Source of the DNA: Oxalobacteraceae bacterium
Lineage (GTDB): Bacteria; Pseudomonadota; Gammaproteobacteria; Burkholderiales; Burkholderiaceae_D
NCBI GenBank assembly: GCA_947487325.1
Contig: CANKWG010000030.1
Location: 1-14,934, forward strand
Direction of reading: 5' to 3'
DNA length: 14,934 bases
Shown: piece after piece, positions 7,742 to 14,934 of the stretch
Numbering within the stretch: position 1 is the first letter of the stretch
Layout of the letters: every line of letters starts with the position of its first letter
Notes under the pieces: generated by a model
The model's database searches: none
What the model was told of the DNA's origin: nothing
Seen by the model: only the letters and a program-made list of their open reading frames with translations
Translations under genes and position numbers: made by a program

Positions 7742-7789
7742 ATTCTAGCGCCGGATGGCGCTGGCGGCGAGAAAAATTTCCTCACCGCC
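7742..7789 (-). other. Two hairpins and a -10-like hexamer between rpoD and tRNA
   Basis: Directly after rpoD, in minus orientation, GGCGGTGAG and CTCGCCGCC (7789-7763) form a nine-pair stem with one G-T pair and a T-rich loop. AGCGCC/GGCGCT (7762-7747) forms a second stem. Neither is followed by a T run, so they look like processing or 3'-protecting structures rather than a strong terminator. TAGAAT at 7747-7742 matches five of six -10 bases but has no good -35 element, so a separate tRNA promoter is uncertain. Confidence 0.45.
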
Positions 7790-7798
7790 AAAGCGCAA

Positions 7799-10492
7799 TT
7801 AACCGCCCTCGAGGAAACTCTTGAGCTTGTCCGAGCGTGACGGATGACGGAGTTTGCGTAGGGCCTTGGCTTCGATCTGACGAATACGCTCGCGGGTTAC
7901 ATCGAACTGCTTGCCGACCTCTTCCAACGTGTGGTCGGTCGACATTTCGATACCAAAACGCATACGCAAGACTTTGGCTTCTCGCGGAGTGAGGGAATCC
8001 AACACATCCTTAACCACACCACGCATAGACGCATGCAGCGCCGCATCGGCCGGAGCCAGCGTGTTGTTGTCTTCGATGAAGTCACCCAGGTGCGAATCAT
8101 CATCGTCACCGATCGGCGTTTCCATGGAGATCGGCTCTTTGGCGATCTTCATGATCTTGCGGATCTTGTCCTCAGGCATTTCCATCTTGATGGCCAGTGT
8201 TGCCGGATCAGGCTCAGCGCCAGTTTCCTGCAAGATCTGCCGCGAGATGCGGTTCATCTTGTTGATGGTCTCGATCATGTGGACAGGAATACGAATCGTC
8301 CGCGCCTGATCTGCGATCGAGCGAGTGATGGCCTGACGAATCCACCAAGTCGCATAGGTCGAGAATTTGTAACCACGACGGTATTCGAATTTATCGACCG
8401 CTTTCATCAGACCGATATTGCCTTCCTGGATCAGATCAAGGAATTGCAGACCACGGTTGGTGTATTTCTTCGCAATCGAAATCACCAGACGCAGGTTGGC
8501 TTCGGTCATTTCACGCTTGGCCTTACGAGCACGCGTTTCACCGGCCGACATCTTCTTGTTGATTTCACGAAGATCCGGCAGTGGCAATACCACCCGCGAC
8601 TGTAGATCCAGCAACTTCTGCTGCAACTCTTTGATCGCAGGCACATTACGCGCCAACATGACGCTGTACGCGTGATTACCGTTGACTTCGCCGTCCACCC
8701 ACTTGAGATTGGTCTCATTACCAGGGAAGACTTTGATGAAGTGAGCGCGTGGCATGCCACACTTGTTGACCGACAGATCCAAAATCTGGCGCTCAATCTG
8801 ACGTACTTCATCTACCTGACCACGCAAGGTATCGCAGAGCTTCTCGACCACCTTGGCAGTGAACCGAATACCCATGAGCTCATTGGTAATCGCTTCCTGA
8901 GATTTCACATACTGCTTGGAGTTATAGCCCTCTTTCTCGTACGACTTGCGCATCTTGTCGAAGTGGGTTGAAATGGCCTCAAACTTCGCCAGCGCGTCAC
9001 GCTTTAATTGCTCAAGCTGTTCTGCGGAAAACCCTGCAGCGCCGCCATTGGCATTGCCTTCTTCCTCTTCGCCCTCTTCGTCTTCATCTTCCTCGCCTTC
9101 TTCGTCATCCTCATCAGCGGCCGCAGCAGCTTTGATAGGAGCAGGCGGTATAGGCGCGTCATCGGGCGCATTCGGATCAACCAAACCATCAACGACTTCG
9201 TCGATTTTGGCTTCGTCTTTGCTAATGCGATCTGCCATAGCCAAAATTTCAGAGATCGTCATCGGACATGCCGAAATCGCCTGAATCATGTCTTTCAGAC
9301 CGCCTTCGATCCGCTTGGCGATTTCAATTTCGCCCTCACGAGTAAGCAGCTCGACCGAACCCATTTCACGCATGTACATACGCACAGGGTCGGTAGTACG
9401 GCCAAAGTCGGAATCTACCGTCTGCAGTGCAGCTTCAGCAGCAGCATCGGCATCATCATCGTTGGCGACGTTGGCCACGTTATCCGACAACAGCAATGCC
9501 TCGGCATCCGGCGCGTGCTCGTAGACCGCGATACCCATGTCATTGAAGGTACTGATGATGCCTTCGATGGCCTCGGGATCAACAATGTTTTCCGGCAGGT
9601 GATCGTTGATTTCAGCGTGGGTCAGGAAGCCGCGATCCTTGCCCAGCTTGATCAGGGTCTTTAGCTTCTGGCGGCGACGCTCGATTTCTTCTTCGCTCGC
9701 CTCGGAGTCGGCAGCGAATGCGTCTTTAAGGAACTGCTTTTCCTTGGCCTTGCGGTCGCGGGCACGCGCCTTGTCTGCGGCTTTGATTTCCGCACGTTCA
9801 ACCGCATTGAGCGCTGCAATTTCCTCATTCTCAGGCTGGAAATCACGCGGCTTGCGGCCGCGACGGCCGGGCACCTTGATGCCCGGGAGGATATAGCCAG
9901 AGGTATCAATAGCTGCCAATGCGGCAGCGTCGGTCGTTTGCTTGACCGACATGATCTGGTGATCGGTCTTCGCTACTTCTTTCGGCTCGACTGCCGCTTT
10001 TTTAGCGACGACTTTTACTTCAGGTTTCCGATTCGTCAAAACAGTTTTCTTCGCAGGTGCTTTGGGCGCGACAACGGGTTTGGCTACAGCCTTGGACGCC
10101 GACTTCGCCCCGGTTTTGCTGGGAACGGCAGCGGCCTTTACAGGCTTCTTGGGTGCCGGCTTGGCAGGAAGCTTGCTGGCTTTTGAGACAGCTTTAGGTG
10201 CTGGTTTGTTCGCAGTCTTTTTTGCAGCCGCCAGTTTCGGCTTTGCTGCCGGCTTCGCCGCGACCTTGGATGCAGCTTTGGCCGCAGGCTTTAGCGCGGG
10301 TTTGGATGCCGGCTTAGCCGCAGCCTTGGCCGCCGGTTTGGCGGCCGGTTTGGCAACTACCTTGCGCGCCACGGTCTTGGAAGCGGACTTCACAGACTTG
10401 CTGGCCACGGCAGTTGCCGTGCGCTTTTTAGCAGGCTGAGCTGCCTTGGATTTGGTTGCAGAAGTTTTAACGGGTTTTTTATTTGTCGCCAT
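7799..10492 (-). CDS. rpoD: RNA polymerase primary sigma factor (sigma70)
   Basis: The housekeeping sigma factor that directs RNA polymerase to -35/-10 promoters. With the ATG at 10492 it has 897 residues against 613 in E. coli. The first 180 residues are a Lys/Ala/Pro tail with no acidic residue before Glu158. Region 1.1 is about 271-330, region 1.2 starts near 366 (TDPVRMYMREMGSVELLT), and a non-conserved insert (400-650) contains an acidic run at 460-478. Region 2 is 660-740 (FSTYATWWIRQAITR, the -10 reading helix), region 3 is about 740-820, and region 4 is 833-893 with the helix-turn-helix DVTRERIRQIEAKALRKLRH. The start is supported by GGTGG eight bases upstream; an in-frame TTG at 10528 is less likely. 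An internal ATG at 9952, which would remove the tail, has no ribosome-binding site. Last protein gene of the macromolecular-synthesis cluster, before tRNA-Ile2. Confidence 0.97.
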   Translation of the reverse strand: MATNKKPVKTSATKSKAAQPAKKRTATAVASKSVKSASKTVARKVVAKPAAKPAAKAAAKPASKPALKPAAKAASKVAAKPAAKPKLAAAKKTANKPAPKAVSKASKLPAKPAPKKPVKAAAVPSKTGAKSASKAVAKPVVAPKAPAKKTVLTNRKPEVKVVAKKAAVEPKEVAKTDHQIMSVKQTTDAAALAAIDTSGYILPGIKVPGRRGRKPRDFQPENEEIAALNAVERAEIKAADKARARDRKAKEKQFLKDAFAADSEASEEEIERRRQKLKTLIKLGKDRGFLTHAEINDHLPENIVDPEAIEGIISTFNDMGIAVYEHAPDAEALLLSDNVANVANDDDADAAAEAALQTVDSDFGRTTDPVRMYMREMGSVELLTREGEIEIAKRIEGGLKDMIQAISACPMTISEILAMADRISKDEAKIDEVVDGLVDPNAPDDAPIPPAPIKAAAAADEDDEEGEEDEDEEGEEEEGNANGGAAGFSAEQLEQLKRDALAKFEAISTHFDKMRKSYEKEGYNSKQYVKSQEAITNELMGIRFTAKVVEKLCDTLRGQVDEVRQIERQILDLSVNKCGMPRAHFIKVFPGNETNLKWVDGEVNGNHAYSVMLARNVPAIKELQQKLLDLQSRVVLPLPDLREINKKMSAGETRARKAKREMTEANLRLVISIAKKYTNRGLQFLDLIQEGNIGLMKAVDKFEYRRGYKFSTYATWWIRQAITRSIADQARTIRIPVHMIETINKMNRISRQILQETGAEPDPATLAIKMEMPEDKIRKIMKIAKEPISMETPIGDDDDSHLGDFIEDNNTLAPADAALHASMRGVVKDVLDSLTPREAKVLRMRFGIEMSTDHTLEEVGKQFDVTRERIRQIEAKALRKLRHPSRSDKLKSFLEGG

Positions 10493-10688
10493 GGGTCTAT
10501 CCACCATTGGGAACTGCCGATGCTGCAATGGGAACTGGAGTGCGGTAAGGGCCGATTATTTCAGCCGTCTGGCAGTGCGGTCGCATTTTTGCGCCGGCTG
10601 ATTCTGCACAATGGGTAGCCGCGTGTCCAGCAAGGTAAAAACTGCTACATGCGTAAGCAAAATATGAGAACGCATGGTCGTAAAAAAG
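10493..10688 (-). promoter_or_regulatory. Long rpoD 5' leader
   Basis: From the likely transcription start about seven bases after TATAAT to the rpoD ATG is roughly 195 bases. This is long for a housekeeping leader. It holds a 39-codon frame (10675-10556, MRSHILLTHV start, no ribosome-binding site) and two near-identical 12-base repeats just before the start codon. Regulatory function is unproven. Confidence 0.4.
10505..10537 (-). repeat. Direct repeat in rpoD leader
   Basis: On the minus strand CAGTTCCCATTG (10537-10526) is repeated as CAGTTCCCAATG (10516-10505). Eleven of twelve bases match and the copies are 21 bases apart. The second copy ends 13 bases before the rpoD ATG. It could be a protein or RNA binding site or chance. 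Confidence 0.5.
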
Positions 10689-10694
10689 CTTTCT

Positions 10695-10703
10695 ATTATA
10701 ACA
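10695..10703 (-). promoter_or_regulatory. Extended -10 promoter for rpoD
   Basis: TGTTATAAT is a perfect -10 hexamer with the TGn extension. No good -35 hexamer lies 16-18 bases upstream (AGGGGA at 17), which is typical for extended -10 promoters. It lies in the dnaG-rpoD gap, so rpoD can be transcribed independently of dnaG. Confidence 0.7.
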
Positions 10704-10801
10704 GAGGCGAATCTTAATCCCCTGCTATTACGCCATGAATGGCACTTGCACCAGGCGCTCATGCCAAAGCGGCAATTGTCCCGGAAACTATCCTGAAAAC
10801 C

Positions 10802-10877
10802 ATACGCCATCTGCGTATTTTCTGACCTACGGCAATCGCGTTCGAAACCCGGACTTACGAACCGAATAACGCGCTTG

Positions 10878-10883
<6 letters not shown>
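10802..10883 (-). other. Hairpins in the dnaG 3' untranslated region
   Basis: GAATAAC/GTTATTC (10883-10864, six-base loop) contains the dnaG stop codon within its first arm. A second stem, ATACGC/GCGTAT (10818-10802), follows. Neither has a T tail, so they are not intrinsic terminators. In E. coli the dnaG-rpoD junction is processed by RNase E, and these could define a similar processing or stability element (inference). Confidence 0.4.
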
Positions 10884-12671
<1,788 letters not shown>

Positions 12672-12687
12672 GTGGCGGATTCAGTGT

Positions 12688-13134
12688 TTATTTGGTGAGT
12701 GCTGCTTTCACCATCGCCGATACGGCAGTCATGTCGGCGCGGCCGGCCAGTTTTGGTTTCAGCACGCCCATGACTTTACCCATGTCTTGCGGGCCAGCAG
12801 CGCCGACTGCAGTAACTGCCGCCGCAACTTCGGCCTGTACTTCCGCTTCCGACATGGCAGCGGGCATATAAGTCGACAAGATCGCCAGTTCGGCTTTTTC
12901 GATATCGGCCAGATCCTGACGGCCGCCGGCCTCAAATTGGCTGATCGAGTCTTTACGCTGCTTGATCATTTTTTCAATGATGGCGAGCACCTGTTCATCG
13001 GAGACGTCGATACGCTCGTCGACTTCCTTTTGCTTGATGGCCGCCGTCAGCAAACGAATCGTCGCCAGCCGACCGCTGTCTTTGGCGCGCATTGCTGCTT
13101 TCATATCTTCAGTAATCTGTTCTTTCAGGCTCAT
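12688..13134 (-). CDS. yqeY: GatB/YqeY domain protein
   Basis: A 148-residue stand-alone homologue of the C-terminal tail domain of GatB, the tRNA-dependent amidotransferase subunit. The cellular role is unclear, though the domain is thought to contact tRNA. The start MSLKEQITEDMKAAMRAKD is typical of the family and the length is normal. Hallmarks include RLATIRLLTAAIKQKEVDER, a Glu/Lys helical bundle, the STYMPAAMSEAEV segment, and the MGKVMGVLKPKLAGRADM C-terminal motif. The ATG at 13134 is fixed by a strong AAGGAG five bases upstream; the frame is open 19 codons further but lacks such a site. It sits between rpsU and dnaG as in many beta- and gammaproteobacteria, 16 bases before dnaG. Confidence 0.95.
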   Translation of the reverse strand: MSLKEQITEDMKAAMRAKDSGRLATIRLLTAAIKQKEVDERIDVSDEQVLAIIEKMIKQRKDSISQFEAGGRQDLADIEKAELAILSTYMPAAMSEAEVQAEVAAAVTAVGAAGPQDMGKVMGVLKPKLAGRADMTAVSAMVKAALTK

Positions 13135-13139
13135 GGAAT

Positions 13140-13145
13140 CTCCTT
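13140..13145 (-). promoter_or_regulatory. Strong Shine-Dalgarno of yqeY
   Basis: AAGGAG with five bases to the ATG at 13134. It decides the start against the longer open frame and is much stronger than the sites of rpsU and dnaG on either side. Confidence 0.85.
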
Positions 13146-13180
13146 CGGTGACGTGCCGGCCGGCATGAATCAATGCATAT

Positions 13181-13253
13181 AAAAACACCAAAACCCGCTG
13201 CGGAACTGGCCGGAGCGGGTTTGCAATCCAACAGCCTCGCGCTTGGGCGAGGC
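13181..13253 (-). terminator. Terminator-like hairpins (attenuator) between rpsU and yqeY
   Basis: After rpsU the minus strand has GCCTCGC/GCGAGGC (13253-13234). It is followed by AAACCCGCT/AGCGGGTTT (13222-13191) with a TTTTGGTGTTTTTA tail. The second stem plus T-rich tail fits an imperfect intrinsic terminator. E. coli has a partial terminator in the corresponding place after rpsU that keeps S21 expression far above primase. The same arrangement is likely here by position and structure. Confidence 0.75.
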
Positions 13254-13259
13254 CAGCAA

Positions 13260-13472
13260 TCAGAAGAGTTTCTTGGGCAGTTGCTGGCTGCGGATGCGCT
13301 TGTAATGGCGCTTCACGGCAGCAGCAAGCTTGCGCTTGCGCTCTGCGGTCGGCTTTTCATAGAACTCGCGTGCGCGCAGTTCGGTCAGCAGACCGGTTTT
13401 TTCGATGCTGCGCTTGAAGCGGCGCATGGCGACTTCGAAGGGCTCGTTTTCTTTAAGGCGAATAGTGGTCAT
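13260..13472 (-). CDS. rpsU: 30S ribosomal protein S21
   Basis: A small-subunit protein near the 3' end of 16S rRNA that helps translation initiation. It has 70 residues, the normal length (E. coli 71), with the family features EPFEVAMRRFKRSIEKTG, the REFYEKPTAERKRK helix and a basic C-terminal tail (AAAVKRHYKRIRSQQLPKKL). It is the first gene of the macromolecular-synthesis cluster, behind its own extended -10 promoter and in front of a terminator-like hairpin, so it is probably transcribed much more than yqeY and dnaG. The 20 bases before the ATG (CATTCCATCAACAC) contain no AGGAG-like site. Confidence 0.97.
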   Translation of the reverse strand: MTTIRLKENEPFEVAMRRFKRSIEKTGLLTELRAREFYEKPTAERKRKLAAAVKRHYKRIRSQQLPKKLF

Positions 13473-13510
13473 GTGTTGATGGAATGACTAGGTTTTAACC
13501 GGAACCGGCG

Positions 13511-13519
13511 ATTATAGCA
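13511..13519 (-). promoter_or_regulatory. Extended -10 promoter for rpsU
   Basis: TGCTATAAT is a perfect TATAAT with the TGn extension, about 40 bases before the rpsU ATG. The -35 position (TTCCTT at 17 bases) is poor. Same architecture as the rpoD promoter. The predicted leader is about 32 bases. Confidence 0.75.
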
Positions 13520-13577
13520 GCGGTAAGCAACAGAAGGAAGCCTGAACGGAAAATCCTTTTATACGGGCAAAGGCATA

Positions 13578-14774
13578 TCAAACCGATAACCCAGCAGCCA
13601 CCCCGGAGGCCCAAGCCCACTGGAAGTTATATCCACCCAGCCAACCGGTCACATCCACTGCCTCCCCGATGAAATACAAGCCCGGCACCGCGTTCACCAT
13701 CATGGTCTGCTGCGACAAAGCCTTGGTATCCACGCCACCCAGGGTCACCTCGGCTTTTCTGTAACCCTCGGACCCGTTCGGGGTCAGCGTCCAGCGGTTC
13801 AGGGATTCGCCGAGTTGGCGCAATTTCTTGTCGGGCAAATCAGCCAGCCGGGCATCCGGCTGAAACTGGTTAGCCAGCAGCCAGCCCTCCGCGAGCCGAT
13901 TCGGCAGTAACTGCGCCAGCCAGTTACCCAAGTTCTTGCGGATGCTGTGCTTGCCCTCGATCAGCGCCTGCGCGATATCGTGACCCGGCAACAAATTCAG
14001 CATCAGCGTCGCGCCCTCTCGCCAAAAACTGGAAATCTGCAAGACTGCAGGGCCTGATAGCCCGCGATGGGTGAACAACAAGTCTTCGCGAAACTGACCG
14101 CGTGCTTTTTTCTGACCTGTCTCAATATCCACTTCAATCGCAATACCCGCGAGCGGTACAAAACGCTCCCATAACTGCGCATCAAAGGTCAGTGGCACCA
14201 GTCCGGGCTCAGGCGCAATCAGGGGAATATCAAAATGCTTCGCAATGCGAAACGCGAAATCGGTCGCACCGATTTTGGGTATGGAGAGCCCACCCGTCGC
14301 AATCACCACTTGACGCGCGAGTACTTCACCACCCGAGGTACCAATGCGAAATCCCTCGGCATCTTTGGCAACAGCTTTTACCTGAACTGGCCGCATCCAC
14401 CCCACGCCACCAAGATCGCACTCGGCTTTGAGCATAGAAATAATGTCTTCGGCAGAGCGGTCGCAAAACAACTGTCCCTTATGCTTCTCATGAAAAGGGA
14501 TGTTGTAACGCTTGACCAACCCAATGAAGTCCTGTGACGTATAGCGCGACAAAGCGCTACGACAAAAATGTGGATTTTGCGAGAGAAAATTCTGCGGGCT
14601 GGCATCGATATTAGTGAAATTGCAGCGACCACCTCCGGAGATACGAATTTTTTCAGCCAGCTTTTCTGCATGATCGATCAGCACCACGCTCTTGCCGCGC
14701 TGCCCGGCGACACTGGCGCACATCATGCCTGCAGCACCCGCACCGATCACTGCGACATCCATGATCTCGCTCAT
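13578..14774 (-). CDS. HI0933/BaiN-family FAD-dependent flavoprotein
   Basis: A 398-residue cytosolic flavoprotein, normal for the family (about 390-410). The Rossmann FAD motif GAGAAG is at 11-16, followed by the family signature SGGGRCNFTN (46-55), the CDRSAEDII segment (104-112), the ATGGLSIPKIGATDFAF motif (159-175) and a C-terminal FAD contact GEAVDVTGWLGGYNFQWAWASG (370 on). The family includes the bile-acid enzyme BaiN, but the reaction of most bacterial members, including this one, is unknown. Its ATG overlaps the stop of the preceding gene by four bases, so the two are likely cotranscribed; the next ATG at 14762 would give a slightly shorter start. It ends about 105 bases before rpsU. 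The only terminator candidate after it (CCTTT/AAAGG then ATTTT) is weak, so readthrough into rpsU is possible. Confidence 0.93.
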   Translation of the reverse strand: MSEIMDVAVIGAGAAGMMCASVAGQRGKSVVLIDHAEKLAEKIRISGGGRCNFTNIDASPQNFLSQNPHFCRSALSRYTSQDFIGLVKRYNIPFHEKHKGQLFCDRSAEDIISMLKAECDLGGVGWMRPVQVKAVAKDAEGFRIGTSGGEVLARQVVIATGGLSIPKIGATDFAFRIAKHFDIPLIAPEPGLVPLTFDAQLWERFVPLAGIAIEVDIETGQKKARGQFREDLLFTHRGLSGPAVLQISSFWREGATLMLNLLPGHDIAQALIEGKHSIRKNLGNWLAQLLPNRLAEGWLLANQFQPDARLADLPDKKLRQLGESLNRWTLTPNGSEGYRKAEVTLGGVDTKALSQQTMMVNAVPGLYFIGEAVDVTGWLGGYNFQWAWASGVAAGLSV

Positions 14775-14934
14775 TGCGCTTCACTCGTGTTCGTTTGAGT
14801 CACATTCAATTGACTGGCATTCATTTGCCGCGCGATCTGTACGCACTGCGCCACTTGCTCGCTAATCGGCACAGGTATGGGTTGCTTTCCAGCGAGCGCC
14901 TGCGTAATCCATTCCGCAGTCGTGGCTGCATCAC
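14771..14934 (-). CDS. 3' end of an unrecognised gene
   Basis: The last 54 codons of a gene entering from the window edge. It ends DAATTAEWITQALAGKQPIP ... SEAQ with a TGA that overlaps the flavoprotein ATG (ATGA). The open frame, the four-base overlap and shared strand support a real gene in operon with the flavoprotein. The visible tail has no diagnostic motif; an AEWITQALAGK-like helix ends many alpha/beta-hydrolases, but that is too little for a call. Confidence 0.65.
   Translation of the reverse strand, partial: DAATTAEWITQALAGKQPIPVPISEQVAQCVQIARQMNASQLNVTQTNTSEAQ

Noticed and set aside
10062..10439. Plus-strand Ala/Gly-rich frame opposite the rpoD tail
   Set aside because: Mirror of the GC-rich Lys/Ala/Pro codons of RpoD; low complexity and no independent support.
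13553..13571. Terminator after the flavoprotein gene
   Set aside because: Only a five-pair CCTTT/AAAGG stem with a short ATTTT tail; too weak to call.

Overview
The window looks like a betaproteobacterial chromosome, probably near Oxalobacteraceae (Undibacterium/Herminiimonas-like). This is inferred from the macromolecular-synthesis order rpsU - yqeY - dnaG - rpoD followed by a CAU-anticodon tRNA-Ile2, and from the long Lys/Ala/Pro-rich N-terminal tail on RpoD. I could not run any search, so the genus is only a guess. All genes but one lie on the minus strand.

Right side (7601-14934) is core genome. Reading in the minus direction there is the 3' end of an unrecognised gene (14771-14934), overlapping by 4 bases an HI0933/BaiN-type flavoprotein. 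Next comes rpsU with its own extended -10 promoter, then a terminator-like hairpin, yqeY, and dnaG (GTG start). A 385-base gap follows with a second extended -10 promoter, then rpoD. Two hairpins separate rpoD from the tRNA, which has its own intrinsic terminator.

Middle (about 4704-7638) is a sparse, AT-richer stretch with two accessory genes. One is the only plus-strand gene: a 439-residue protein with an intact group I truncated haemoglobin domain, a second globin copy that has lost the proximal haem histidine, and a C-terminal domain that looks YbjN-like. The other is a convergent 178-residue orphan. About 590 bases (4814-5404) and about 260 bases (7343-7600) hold no gene I can support.

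Left side (1-4703) is a tightly packed five-gene minus-strand operon of exported proteins. In order these are a periplasmic DUF4384 protein with a FlgT-like N-terminal domain, a lipoprotein with a CsgG-like domain plus TPRs, an LPP20-family lipoprotein, a small beta-sandwich-like secreted protein, and a TPR plus trypsin-like (HtrA-type) serine protease. The protease is cut by the window edge just after its catalytic serine. The CsgG-like/LPP20/FlgT-like combination recalls the Vibrio FlgO/FlgP/FlgT outer-membrane set, but here it is linked to a protease and a DUF4384 domain and has no flagellar gene nearby in the window. This operon and the globin fusion are the best candidates for undescribed biology.
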